Shown here piece after piece: positions 43,132 to 51,037 of a DNA stretch of 51,551 nt. The notes under the pieces are model-generated. The model was not told the origin of the DNA, searched no databases, and saw only the letters and a list, made by a program, of their open reading frames with translations. Source of the DNA: an uncultured Bacteroides sp. (GTDB lineage Bacteria > Bacteroidota > Bacteroidia > Bacteroidales > Bacteroidaceae). How positions within the stretch are numbered: position 1 is the stretch's first letter; every line of letters starts with the position of its first letter. The DNA lies in NCBI GenBank assembly GCA_900766005.1, contig CAAFTU010000056.1, positions 1-51,551 on the forward strand. The letters run 5' to 3'. The position numbers and the translations under genes are program-made.

Positions 43132-43414
43132 AAAATTTTAATTTTAAAGTTTATACCCTACAAACGTACAAATTATATTTCATATAAACTAACAAAGGAG
43201 AGAAAAGAAGAAAAGAAAGAAAAACAGGAAAAGCGAAGGGAATTCTATCATAGTTGAAAAATTTCAAACAAACAACATTTTGGGCTGCAATCAGTCATGT
43301 CGAATCTCACTGCCGAACTAATTGTTGCCTTCCTAAAAAGCAGATTTCTCTATTTTGCTAATTATCAATACATAGATAAAGAAAATAAGTTCCAGCAGAG
43401 CAATCTGACGGCAG
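43132..43414. other. Intergenic, no gene seen
   Basis: Left part of a 1.2-kb region without convincing genes. It is AT-rich and purine-rich (a long GAGAAAAGAAG-type stretch at 43198-43235), and I see no coding frame, RNA gene or terminator in it. Confidence 0.5.
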
Positions 43415-43450
43415 AGAAAGTGCACGAAGTGCATTAGTGCACGTATATGC
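43415..43450. repeat. 36-bp inverted repeat, left arm
   Basis: Perfect inverted copy of 43759-43794. Within the arm the element AGTGCA occurs three times with 8-9-nt spacing. Pairing continues inward, imperfectly, for about 10 nt, giving an arm of roughly 45 bp. Confidence 0.9.
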
Positions 43451-43546
43451 GCCTAAAAATGACATCAGCAATTATTCCGGACAATCAAACAACGATAAAT
43501 GTTTACAAGAAGCCTTTCAAGTAGCCCATGGAAGTCCCCCCCATCC

Positions 43547-43657
43547 CATCAACCAAGCAACCAAGCGTTCGTGCGTTTAATCAACCAAGGTGCCATGTGT
43601 TCAATCAACCAAGCAACCAAGCGTTCAATCAACCAAGGGACATGTGTTCAATCAACC
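43547..43657. repeat. Alternating 24-bp tandem repeat inside the inverted-repeat element
   Basis: Two unit types alternate: type A (43547-43570, 43603-43626) ends in CCAAGCGTTC, and type B (43579-43602, 43627-43649) ends in CATGTGTTC. All share AATCAACCAAG and a partial unit follows at 43650-43657. The order is A-B-A-B, with an 8-nt insert after the first unit. Confidence 0.85.
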
Positions 43658-43758
43658 TATATGTCTGGACAAAGCCAACGCGCCTTTATTTGTTAAATAT
43701 TATACACTTTTCCAATCCGTTACTTTTAATGCCAAATGAAGAAGTGTACTTTTTGTGA

Positions 43759-43794
43759 GCATATACGTGCACTAATGCACTTCGTGCACTTTCT
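43759..43794. repeat. 36-bp inverted repeat, right arm
   Basis: Perfect inverted copy of 43415-43450; 308 nt lie between the arms. The whole unit is 380 bp and holds no convincing gene. I could not find a target-site duplication directly outside the arms. Confidence 0.9.
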
Positions 43795-44361
43795 ACCCAA
43801 AAGAAAAGTAAAGCAGAATCAAACATACTGAATATATCTATCTATTATTCAGCTATCTATAAAATAATTTATAAAAAGAAGGTCTCTTGAAGCAAGGGAA
43901 AAAGTGCACAGAGATGCGACATCACCTTTTTGAACTTTTCCCCTGTCTACTTCTATCGTTCACCAAGCTACCCCACTATCATGTCAAGATTTATATATAT
44001 CGCAATCTTCTATTTATATCAAAAAAGACACAACAAGGAAAGCAGCACTTTATGAGGGATAGAGTGGCACTTTACGAGGGCTAAAGTGCCACTTTAGGGG
44101 AGCTAATGTGGCACTCTATGAAAGCCGCTCAATGATAGCTAAAGTGTGCCACTCAATGTAAACGAACGTGCCTTTCTTTGAAGGCTGTCTTCCTGCACGA
44201 AAAATGCAAAAATGCAAAAATGCACGGGGCTTATTTCACACACGCGCGCGTACAATATATAATGAAGGCGAACTGAACAAAGAGGCAACTGTTTCCAAAA
44301 TGGAAATAGTTTGCAAGTACGCTAATAAGTACATATATTTGCATTATAAAAAGGAGGATTT
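43795..44361. other. Intergenic region with a 22-bp repeat array
   Basis: Apart from the array at 44042-44160 the stretch contains only AT-rich sequence, a TGCAAAAA direct repeat near 44210-44225 and an alternating CGCGCG run at 44243-44251. No reading frame in it looks coding. Confidence 0.5.
44042..44160. repeat. Degenerate 22-bp tandem repeat array
   Basis: Five units of about 22 bp share the theme AGTGGCACTTTA followed by GAGGGCTAA (starts near 44042, 44062, 44085, 44107 and 44143; the fourth unit is longer). They look like iterons, with GTGGCAC / GTGCCAC in both orientations. They do not look like CRISPR repeats: units abut with no spacers. Confidence 0.65.
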
Positions 44362-44616
44362 ATGAAAACAGTCAATTACACAGATTTAAGAGCCAATCTA
44401 AAAGGTTATATTGACTCGGTTATTGACGATTGCGACACGGTACTTATCAATCGTGGTAATGGTACAGGAGTAGTAATGATTTCTTTGGAAGAATATAATT
44501 CTTTGAAAGAGACCGAATATATCATGTCTTCCGAACAGACCATGAATGATATTCGTAAAGGAGAAGAAGACTTAAAGGCAGGCAGAGGAATAGAAGTCAA
44601 TTTAGATGAACTATGA
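44362..44616 (+). CDS. Phd/YefM-family antitoxin
   Basis: An 84-residue antitoxin of the Phd/YefM type, the DNA-binding and toxin-neutralising partner in a type II toxin-antitoxin pair. The pattern is clear: MKTVNYTDLRANLKGYIDSV...DDCDTVLINRGNGTGVVMISLEEYNSLKETEYIMSS. The intrinsically disordered C-terminal part (MNDIRKGEEDLKAGRGIEVNLDEL) is the toxin-binding segment. Its stop overlaps the ATG of the following toxin frame (ATGA), the classical arrangement, but the toxin is truncated, so the antitoxin is an orphan. Ribosome binding site AAAAGGAGGA lies just before the start. Confidence 0.92.
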   Translation: MKTVNYTDLRANLKGYIDSVIDDCDTVLINRGNGTGVVMISLEEYNSLKETEYIMSSEQTMNDIRKGEEDLKAGRGIEVNLDEL

Positions 44617-44717
44617 AACTGATATTTACTCCTATTGCACAAGAACATTGGGAATATTGGAAAAAGCAGCACAGATGGAGTTATAAACCTATAGGTTTAG
44701 GGGTGGTAAACCTATAG
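44613..44717 (+). pseudogene. Truncated YoeB/Txe-type toxin remnant
   Basis: A 34-codon frame begins at the ATG overlapping the antitoxin stop: MKLIFTPIAQEHWEYWKKQ, which is the normal start of YoeB-type mRNA-cleaving toxins (full length about 85 residues). After about residue 19 the sequence leaves the family pattern and ends at a TAG that lies inside a palindromic repeat (44684-44728). The catalytic Glu, Arg and His of YoeB lie further on and are all missing, so the toxin cannot be active. Confidence 0.88.
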
Positions 44718-44728
44718 GTTTACCACCC
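44684..44728. repeat. Double palindrome next to the truncated toxin
   Basis: The 16-bp perfect palindrome TAAACCTATAGGTTTA occurs twice (44684-44699 and 44707-44722). The second copy is the heart of a 28-bp perfect palindrome (44701-44728), flanked by GGGTGG and CCACCC. Confidence 0.9.
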
Positions 44729-44817
44729 GAAAAGCATTGTATTTGCCTGATTTGAGTAGATCGATATCGTTGTTTACTATTGTTATCATGGTTATATAAT
44801 TTGCGAGATTTATAAAG

Positions 44818-46317
44818 TTAGTTCACTTCTTTATTGTCGCTTTCTTGCGATTGAGACTTGACTACTTCCCAATAACCACCTTTTGCTGGTCCAATACGTT
44901 TGACTACACCTTTTTCCTGAAGAACCTTTAAGTTATATTTAACCCCATCTTCAGTTATATTACCCAACTGTGATGCAATTTCCACACGGCCTGCATAGGG
45001 ATTTTGAATTAAAAACTCTATTATATCCTTCTGGGTAGAACTCAAATCAAGATGAAGGTTCTTGGGTAGTTTCTGGGTAGTTTCTGGGTAGTTTTTCTGG
45101 GTAGTTTCTGGGTAGTCTTCCTGAGACATCTCTTGCCCATCATTCAAAACCTTCGCACAAACAGTCGCTTTCATGATAAAGGCCACCAAGTTATATTGGG
45201 GTTCAGGTACGCCCAGTGCCGTTAATTCACGACATATACGGTCTACACCTTCGCCGAACTCTTTGACATAATTATAGGCTTTGAGGTATTCCGCAATCTT
45301 GGGGTTTCGAGAGAAGTGGGTATGACGGATGTTGTCTGTGCGGACAATACCCGGTAACTTCCCCGGGGTTTCGAACACAAGACGATCATCAAACATTTTT
45401 ATTTGTATTTCCGTTCCCTTAATACTATAGTCACGATGGCAAACTGAATTTACCACCATTTCCTGAATGACAAACTTTGGATATTCACGATCGGTCTTGA
45501 AAACTCCATCTTCTCCGAGATAAGAATGTTCCATCACCTGCGTTTCGAGATATTCAACAGTCTTCTGAATCTGTTCAAGAATACGACCTTCAAAAGTAAC
45601 ATCCTTGATGACATTCATCTCACGACCCACCTTTTCTTCTATGCCAAAGAACTTGATGAAACGAACTCTGGCACGGGGAAAGAATGTTTGAGGATGCTTG
45701 CCAAAAAGCAATATACAAGCTGCACTGACTTGCGGTATATCGCCTTTATAGGTCACAAAGCCTTTGTTCTCTTGCAGGTATTCCATAGCAGACTTGCCAT
45801 AACCAATTCGTTTCATGTAGGCCTTTACTGCATCCATATCTATATCATCCAGGGTGGCATCGTAAGCAGTAGAATCCTCATAATAGCGTTCGCCTTTGTC
45901 ATACATGAGTTGTAAACGCTCATCAAAAGTCAGTTTACGTGACTTATCACCGACACGCCAAAACACCTCATCCGCTTGATTGGCATGAAGCCGTGGGCTG
46001 GCTGGAACATGAATCAACAACACACGATTATCACGCCCTTCGGAATCCTTGCATGGTAAATATTCTGTAGTGACAGAAACTGACGGAACACAAAAATCCA
46101 GGGGCGTACGCAATATTTCATTGAGATGTGTTTTGTCTTGATCAATCCCCTCAATCCTGCGAGTCTTGTCAGATATGCCCACAGCTATCACCCCACCATC
46201 CGCATTAGCCATAGCAACAATAATGGTGGCAAGATGTTTAGGCTCAATATGAATGCTTTTACAGTCAAAAGTCTGACCTTCTGGCATCTGCTGTATTTCT
46301 TCAATCGTATATTTCAT
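44818..46317 (-). CDS. AlbA_2 (Schlafen-type) ATP-binding regulator
   Basis: A 499-residue protein of the COG2865 type. The N-terminal AlbA_2/Schlafen domain (about 1-130) shows 'EGQTFDCKSIHIEPKHLATIIVAMANADGGVIAVGISDKTRRIEG'. A central GHKL-like ATPase domain (HATPase_c_4; about 300-400) has 'IQEMVVNSVCHRDYSIKGTEIQIKMFDDRLVFETPGKLP' and 'NPKIAEYLKAYNYVKEFGEGVDRI'. The C-terminal winged helix (about 435-490) has 'STQKDIIEFLIQNPYAGRVEIASQLGNITEDGVKYNLKVLQEKGVVKRIG'. These proteins are thought to bind DNA and regulate; in some genomes they sit in defence islands. Start at 46317 (MKYTIEE) because the longer frame to 46428 only runs over the XRE gene. An 11-bp repeat codes for the linker. Confidence 0.88.
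   Translation of the reverse strand: MKYTIEEIQQMPEGQTFDCKSIHIEPKHLATIIVAMANADGGVIAVGISDKTRRIEGIDQDKTHLNEILRTPLDFCVPSVSVTTEYLPCKDSEGRDNRVLLIHVPASPRLHANQADEVFWRVGDKSRKLTFDERLQLMYDKGERYYEDSTAYDATLDDIDMDAVKAYMKRIGYGKSAMEYLQENKGFVTYKGDIPQVSAACILLFGKHPQTFFPRARVRFIKFFGIEEKVGREMNVIKDVTFEGRILEQIQKTVEYLETQVMEHSYLGEDGVFKTDREYPKFVIQEMVVNSVCHRDYSIKGTEIQIKMFDDRLVFETPGKLPGIVRTDNIRHTHFSRNPKIAEYLKAYNYVKEFGEGVDRICRELTALGVPEPQYNLVAFIMKATVCAKVLNDGQEMSQEDYPETTQKNYPETTQKLPKNLHLDLSSTQKDIIEFLIQNPYAGRVEIASQLGNITEDGVKYNLKVLQEKGVVKRIGPAKGGYWEVVKSQSQESDNKEVN
45063..45116. repeat. 11-bp coding tandem repeat
   Basis: The unit TTCTGGGTAGT is repeated four times in near-perfect form with a partial fifth, inside the gene at 44818-46317, encoding the YPETTQKNYPETTQKLP linker before the winged helix. 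Eleven is not a multiple of three, so gain or loss of one unit shifts the frame. Confidence 0.8.
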
Positions 46318-46322
46318 ATTCT

Positions 46323-46514
46323 CTATTGCTCTTTTGTATGACAAATCAATCGATGAATATCCACATCCAGCACTTCGGCGATTTGTGCCAATGTATATAA
46401 ATCTGGCTGAGAGTGATTGTTGCACCATTTAGATACCGTAGCCGGATCTTTCTGTAAAGTCTTGGCAAGCCATTTACTCATAATGCCTTTCTCGGCTAAA
46501 CAGCCTTTATACAA
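46323..46514 (-). CDS. XRE-family helix-turn-helix regulator
   Basis: A 63-residue Cro/CI-type regulator: GIMSKWLAKTLQKDPATVSKWCNNHSQPDLYTLAQIAEVLDVDIHRLI holds the whole helix-turn-helix. It ends 5 nt before the AlbA_2 protein start, so the two are translated together and probably form a regulator pair. The frame opens with TTG at 46514; no ATG is in frame before a stop upstream. The usual family start (NRI...Y...L) continues a few residues further, so the start may have been damaged or may be non-ATG. Confidence 0.8.
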   Translation of the reverse strand: MYKGCLAEKGIMSKWLAKTLQKDPATVSKWCNNHSQPDLYTLAQIAEVLDVDIHRLICHTKEQ

Positions 46515-46640
46515 TTCAATTCTGCCATATTGGATTCAATTATAGATTGCGTTAGATACAAAGTTACACATTTTATTTGAATCAAGAGGATAATTGGAGG
46601 ATATTACATCTTCATGGTGTGATATGGAGGCTTAAAACTC

Positions 46641-47365
46641 TCATTCGTTCAATCTATCTGAATCCTCCACAAGAGTTGGATACTGGATTTCACAGGCTTC
46701 TCTAAACATTTCCATAAGCGCTTCATATTCTTTTTGATAGCGTTCCAATCTAATGTAATCCTTCTCAGTTGGATTCGGAAAGCGGGAAATATCCATATTA
46801 TGGCGCAAATCGTTCAGTTTAACCTTTATAGCAAGAAAATGCCACTTGAAACGATTGATATATTCCTCCCGAGTCTTTGCTGTTCTGGCATTCATTAGAT
46901 GAAGGGCTTCTTCGATTTCGTTCCATTCGTCTTTGGAAGGGAGATGTAAATGTTCATGGGGATATTGTTTAACAATCTCGCTGAAATCATCTATCCAATC
47001 TTGTTCTTCGGGACGAGCTTTCCATACTTTCAATCCTTTCTGAAGGAAGCGTATAATATCCTTGACTGAATAGCTTGTATCCTCGGCTACATCATGCAGG
47101 AAACCTACTGCTTTCTGTTTCCAGTCATAACCGCTTCCTCCGACCGTGGCGAGGTGCCTTCAAAATAGTCCTTACCAGCCTTATCCACCTGTCCTTTATG
47201 AAGTTCCTTGGCAAGGCGTGCAGCCACGTATGCTGTATGAATTTTATATCCCATAGAATCCTCATACATTTCCCGCCGTTGTTGAGCCTCTTTGGGCGAA
47301 ATTGTTTCCAGATACTTTAGAAACCGAAGATAAGTGCGTTCGCCCATACCAGACAGATCCAGCAT
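46641..47365 (-). pseudogene. HD-domain hydrolase broken by a frameshift
   Basis: Two open frames (47365 to about 47155, and about 47150 to 46641) are the two halves of a single gene of about 240 residues. The first half has 'MGYKIHTAYVAARLAKELHKGQVDKAGKDYFEG'; the second, in another frame, continues HLATVGGSGYDW and 'AVGFLHDVAEDTSYSVKDII', then 'IKVKLNDLRHNM'. Joined by one added base in the GGCACC area near 47154 they give the order of the RelA/SpoT-type HD hydrolases: H-x-G-Q-x-D-K, HP-like H, LHD-ED, K(L)xDLxHN. So it was a metal-dependent phosphohydrolase, possibly acting on (p)ppGpp or nucleotides, and is now inactive unless frameshifting restores it. Confidence 0.82.
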
Positions 47366-47451
47366 GGTATCATCTTCTAAAACTGGTTATTTCCTCCATC
47401 TACCACGTCAAACCATCCGTACATATACACTAGATTTTGGAAAATTTGCAG

Positions 47452-47459
47452 TATCTTTG
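47452..47459 (+). promoter_or_regulatory. -7 promoter box upstream of the phosphoesterase remnant
   Basis: TATCTTTG fits TAnnTTTG; a TTTG lies at 47436-47439, too close to be a standard -33 element. Confidence 0.4.
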
Positions 47460-47576
47460 TACATGACATACATGACAAGAAAGTAGTAAGATAACCAACA
47501 AAATTGACTTTACGTTTGCCGATATAATTCGCCACTTGTCAGGTGAAACCGATAACAAACTGGGGAAAGATAAAAG

Positions 47577-47915
47577 ATGGAAAAGAATAACGCATTGACA
47601 AACTGCTATCCCGAAGCCAAGAGTGTCGTCGTCTCCGGTGATATCCACGGTGACTTTAATGAGTTGGTGTACAAACTCTGCATTCAATATCAGATGACGG
47701 ACACTCTGCTCATTGTGGCAGGTAGCGGATGATCCTGAGCTTTTGGCGGATGTACAGACTGAACGCACCACCATGGACCAACTACTACACCGTCTTCAAG
47801 CTGACAGGCATCCCGTATCGCATTGGTATTATGGTCATTTCCACCAAAGTTGGCATGCAACCATAGATGGAGTCTTATATCGAATGCTTGATATTATGGA
47901 GTTCTATTATATCCA
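47577..47915 (+). pseudogene. Metallophosphoesterase with internal deletion
   Basis: The frame starts MEKNNALTNCYPEAKSVVVSGDIHGDFNELVYKLC, carrying the calcineurin-type metal motif GDIHGDF, then runs LLIVAGSG and stops at 47732. A second frame continues with 'DDPELLADVQTERTTMDQLLHRL' and then 'HWYYGHFHQSWHATIDGVLYRMLDIM', which holds the C-terminal GHFH metal motif. The middle of the enzyme (the GNHD part) is missing, so an internal deletion with a frame change removed it. It lies head-to-head with the HD hydrolase remnant. Confidence 0.78.
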
Positions 47916-47982
47916 TAACATACATGAACACCTTACCCTGCCCTTTGTCCGAGGGTGACAAAGTGCATCTTTCCCTGGCTGA

Positions 47983-49158
47983 TCAATACCGGCTACCTGC
48001 CGTGAGCGAAATCGAAGCAAGCGTCAGGGCTATACCCGCCAAAGTGACACCTGTCCAGCCTGCTGCATCCCAACAGAGACCGGCCAGCAGCGTGCCCAAC
48101 GAACCGCCGGCAAAATAAGTTGTCATAAAGAGGGTGTTCATGCGGTTGGAAGCCGAGGGACAAAGTTCAAGAATGCTAGTCTGGTTGCTCAACTGAATAC
48201 ATTGCATGCCGATATCAATCAGCAACACACCAGCCACAATCCCCACGTAACTCTCTCCTCCCAGTGAAAGAGAAGCCCACGCCAGCAGAAAGAGCGCACA
48301 CCCCAAGTAGTTAAAACGGCGCACCCCTACCCTTTTCACCGCCTGTCCCACAAAAGAAGCGGTCAAGGCACCGGCTATGCCACACAGGCCCAAATAGCCC
48401 ACCACATCACTGCCGGCAAAGAAAGGAGCCCCACTCATTTTGAACGACAGGCAAGACCACATGGCCAAAAAGGAGCCGAATGCCAACCCCGACCGCAAGG
48501 CATAGATGCGTAAGGCCGGATAATCACGGACGATCGGCCACAGCGACCCCATCAGTTTCCGATACTTTCCCTGAAACGTGGGAGGGATATCGGGCAGCAC
48601 TGCCCACACGACGCAAGCACAAACAATCATGAACGCCGATGCTGCATAGTACATGGCTCGCCAGCCAAAGACGTCACCTACCCAACCGCTTACTACCCGC
48701 GATGCCAGAATACCCGTGAGCAGCCCTGAAATAACAATCCCCACATTCCGGCCTTTGTGTTCCGGACGCGAGAATTGCGATGCAATAGGCACAAAAATCT
48801 GCGGAATCATGGAACAGATACCTGTCACCAGCGAAGCGGCCCACACCTGGTAGATGTGAGTAGCCACCGCCATGCAGAGCAGAGAGACGACCAGCAGCAG
48901 AAAGTTAAAGAGGACTATCCGCTTCCGGCGATACAGGTCGCCCAGCGGCACAATAAACAACAACCCCAAAGCATAGCCAACCTGAGTTATCATGGCAATC
49001 AGATTTGTCTGAAACTCTGACACCTGCAAATCCTGCCGGATGAGATTCAGCAAAGGCTGGTTGTAGTAAAGATTGGCAACAGATACCCCGGCTACAATAG
49101 CAAAAGTCCATAGCATATAAACCGGAAGACCGGCGTTTTCTTTCAATTCATGTTTCAT
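47983..49158 (-). CDS. MFS transporter
   Basis: A 391-residue major facilitator superfamily protein with twelve membrane segments in two halves. The loop 2-3 motif reads 'GYALGLLFIVPLGDLYRRKRIV' and the repeated half-motif appears near residue 230; the 12th helix ends at GSRY. The closest type by look is the drug:proton or sugar exporter group (YnfM/YceJ-like), but the substrate is unknown. The start at 49158 (MKHELKEN) is used because the longer frame to 49230 crosses the promoter. A -7 box (TATCTTTG) lies just upstream at 49179-49186. Confidence 0.9.
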   Translation of the reverse strand: MKHELKENAGLPVYMLWTFAIVAGVSVANLYYNQPLLNLIRQDLQVSEFQTNLIAMITQVGYALGLLFIVPLGDLYRRKRIVLFNFLLLVVSLLCMAVATHIYQVWAASLVTGICSMIPQIFVPIASQFSRPEHKGRNVGIVISGLLTGILASRVVSGWVGDVFGWRAMYYAASAFMIVCACVVWAVLPDIPPTFQGKYRKLMGSLWPIVRDYPALRIYALRSGLAFGSFLAMWSCLSFKMSGAPFFAGSDVVGYLGLCGIAGALTASFVGQAVKRVGVRRFNYLGCALFLLAWASLSLGGESYVGIVAGVLLIDIGMQCIQLSNQTSILELCPSASNRMNTLFMTTYFAGGSLGTLLAGLCWDAAGWTGVTLAGIALTLASISLTAGSRY

Positions 49159-49178
49159 GTATGTGATTTTTTTCCGCA

Positions 49179-49186
49179 CAAAGATA
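49179..49186 (-). promoter_or_regulatory. -7 promoter box for the MFS gene
   Basis: TATCTTTG on the minus strand, 21 nt before the chosen start; fits TAnnTTTG. Confidence 0.5.
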
Positions 49187-49234
49187 CAAAACTCGCCCGC
49201 ATTCGGATAACTTTTGAGGAAATAGTGCAAAGTG

Positions 49235-49263
49235 TTTGAGAACTATAGAAATATGTAGTTTTG
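49235..49263 (+). promoter_or_regulatory. Plus-strand promoter without a gene
   Basis: TTTG at 49235-49238 and TAGTTTTG at 49256-49263 are spaced by 17 nt, near the Bacteroidetes consensus. No plus-strand gene follows within 800 nt, so it may be fortuitous, a relic, or promote an antisense or small RNA. Confidence 0.3.
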
Positions 49264-49307
49264 TTCCAGATTCTTCCATTTGTGTTTTTTGACCGTTTTT
49301 GAGGGAG

Positions 49308-49526
49308 TTAGGAAAACAAATCGCTACTTATCCGTTGCCTTTTCCGGGTTGAAAAAGAAGGCTGGAAATAGCTTCCATTTCTACTTTTCATATCATCAAG
49401 ATTACGTTCTTTATTCCGGAATTCTTTTCGTACTTGCGAATCAAGGGTAGCAATAAGATTCAAGAGTCGGGCATTTATATTGGCATTATCCTGACTTATG
49501 CGTCTGGAACCGTCTTCAAAATCAAA
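49308..49526 (-). pseudogene. C-terminal fragment of an unknown gene
   Basis: An open stretch of 72 codons reads FDFEDGSRRISQDNANINAR, 'LLNLIATLDSQVRKEFRNKE' and onward to a final ISSDLFS and TAA. It has coding-like composition and no start codon near its beginning, directly after an in-frame stop, so it looks like the tail of a broken gene. No family is recognised. Confidence 0.45.
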
Positions 49527-49578
49527 CTATGATATGGCTTTGAAGCATGGATTTGATTTGTCTCGTTTATATTAAACT

Positions 49579-49636
49579 AAACCTGTTGGCAGAGTTAAAT
49601 ATGCGCTATTTTAATTCCGCCAACAGGTTTTATCCA
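49579..49636. terminator. Perfect 12-bp inverted repeat
   Basis: AAACCTGTTGGC (49579-49590) pairs with GCCAACAGGTTT (49619-49630), loop of 28 nt, followed by TTTTAT on the plus strand. A possible terminator within the remnant region. Confidence 0.5.
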
Positions 49637-49778
49637 TATTCTTCTTTTTATTTTTCTTCCTCTAATTGGAGACATTTAAATCTTAATAATTTTACATCTC
49701 AGCTTGTAGGGTCAATTCCCAAATCTATTCCACCATCTTTCAAACGCCCACACATACATCTGTAAAATCTTCCGCATG

Positions 49779-50021
49779 TCATCGTTCCAAATACTCCAAA
49801 AAGTGTAGTACAGCCTTCCTCTGTCCCTCATTAAACAGCACCAACCTTTCCTGTACAAACTCGTATGGCTTCGTTCTGGCATCCGGCAATGTCAGCGAAT
49901 GGACAATGTTTTTGGGTATCATGTTCCCCCCCTCATAATCTTCCTGTACGAACAACATATATGCCGGAAGATAGAACCTGAATCCCTGTGGGGAAATATT
50001 GGCTATTTTATACGGTGCTGA
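49779..50021 (-). pseudogene. C-terminal fragment of a DUF6714-like protein
   Basis: An 80-codon stretch reads ...ISPQGFRFYLPAYMLFVQED, then 'NIVHSLTLPDARTKPYEFVQ' and ends 'KAVLHFLEYLER' at a TGA. The 'F..YLPAYM' and 'RKAVLHFLEYL' segments fit the C-terminal half of DUF6714 proteins. The N-terminal half is missing: the frame meets a stop at 50022-50024, and what lies upstream (a different frame with RMYRHAKDYWGIYIEINQ) belongs to something else. So this is a recombination remnant. Confidence 0.55.
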
Positions 50022-50110
50022 TTAATTTCTATATATATTCCCCAATAGTCCTTAGCATGGCGATACATGCGGATCTTGACGACTTTTCACTATAATTTTG
50101 AGTGCTCATA

Positions 50111-51037
50111 TTAATTTATGACTTCTAACATTGAATTATTATCCTTTCTATAAAATTTAAATAGAATTTGATTTCTCATTGAATTATTTTGCTCACTAAC
50201 AAACTGAATAATTGCACGATTATTATTATCCAATAAAGTAACTAATTTTCCATTGGCTTCAAAAAGCATATGAGTTTCATGTATTTCCGGCAATTCACTC
50301 AATATTGCTCCTTTTGCATTTATCATATTATTAATGCCATTCAAACGTGCCTTTCTATCAATATCTCTAAAACAATTAGTAAAATCTATCAACTCCTCAC
50401 GTGGTCTTGTGAGTTCTAAAAATGCGTCTAAATCCTTATTCTTTAAAATAGCATGTATTTTGCGATACTCATTATACAATTCTTTATGCAACTTAGCCTG
50501 ATCTTCCTTTTGTAAAGTTACAGAATTCTTCCACCCCATATTCCCAATAGGTAGTCCTGTAGCTTGAAAAGTTGCAGAAAATGAATATCTTTTCATATTT
50601 GATATGTCATTAACAACTTCTCCGGCTTCATTCAAAATGTATGACTTTACAGTTTTAAAAGAATCATAGCTATTAGCCATATCATTTTTAGGATAACGGT
50701 GAAAGGTAAGAATTACTTGTGCATCACCCAAGACATGTTTACCATGCAATGGATACATTTCAACCTCTACTGTATGCTCACCATTATTCAAAATGAATTG
50801 ATTCAATTTGAATGTGGTGCTTCCTCCAGAACCTTGTTCCTGTTTAAAAGCCAGCACATCATCAACTTTGACAACAAATTCACAATCCATACTATTTACA
50901 GATAATGAATAGATCATTTTACTATAATCTCTTGGTTCATTGTTCTTGTAATAGGTCATATTATTACTATTTTTAGTTTGCCCAATGCAATATGTATAAC
51001 TCACACATAAAAAAAATATACTAAGAAAAGATTTCAT
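50111..51037 (-). CDS. Secreted protein, unknown, 308 aa
   Basis: A 308-residue exported protein: signal peptide MKSFLSIFFLCVSYTYCIG then QTKNSNNM. The body begins with a beta-rich part (about 35-180) that looks like a sugar-binding or Ig-like sandwich (SVNSMDCEFVVKVDDVLAF, NNGEHTVEVEMYPLHGKH), followed by a helical region (EDQAKLHKELYNEYRKIHAILKNKD) and a final mixed region. I do not recognise the family. The AT-rich composition matches the left array and differs from the core genes. It lies between the DUF6714 remnant and a short lipoprotein gene; its role may be immunity-like or host-related, but this is a guess. Confidence 0.6.
   Translation of the reverse strand: MKSFLSIFFLCVSYTYCIGQTKNSNNMTYYKNNEPRDYSKMIYSLSVNSMDCEFVVKVDDVLAFKQEQGSGGSTTFKLNQFILNNGEHTVEVEMYPLHGKHVLGDAQVILTFHRYPKNDMANSYDSFKTVKSYILNEAGEVVNDISNMKRYSFSATFQATGLPIGNMGWKNSVTLQKEDQAKLHKELYNEYRKIHAILKNKDLDAFLELTRPREELIDFTNCFRDIDRKARLNGINNMINAKGAILSELPEIHETHMLFEANGKLVTLLDNNNRAIIQFVSEQNNSMRNQILFKFYRKDNNSMLEVIN

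Noticed and set aside
43547..43657. CRISPR array
   Set aside because: Units abut directly, alternate between two related types and have no unique spacers; no cas genes are present.
43499..43758. Small plus-strand frames through the tandem repeats
   Set aside because: Their product is just the translated repeat (NQPSNQAFNQP type) in several frames; no ribosome binding site and no conservation signal.
47488..47597. Plus-strand frame SKITNKIDFTFADIIRHLSG upstream of the phosphoesterase remnant
   Set aside because: Open and coding-like but without a start codon and only about 37 codons; might be the tail of another decayed gene, not enough to annotate.
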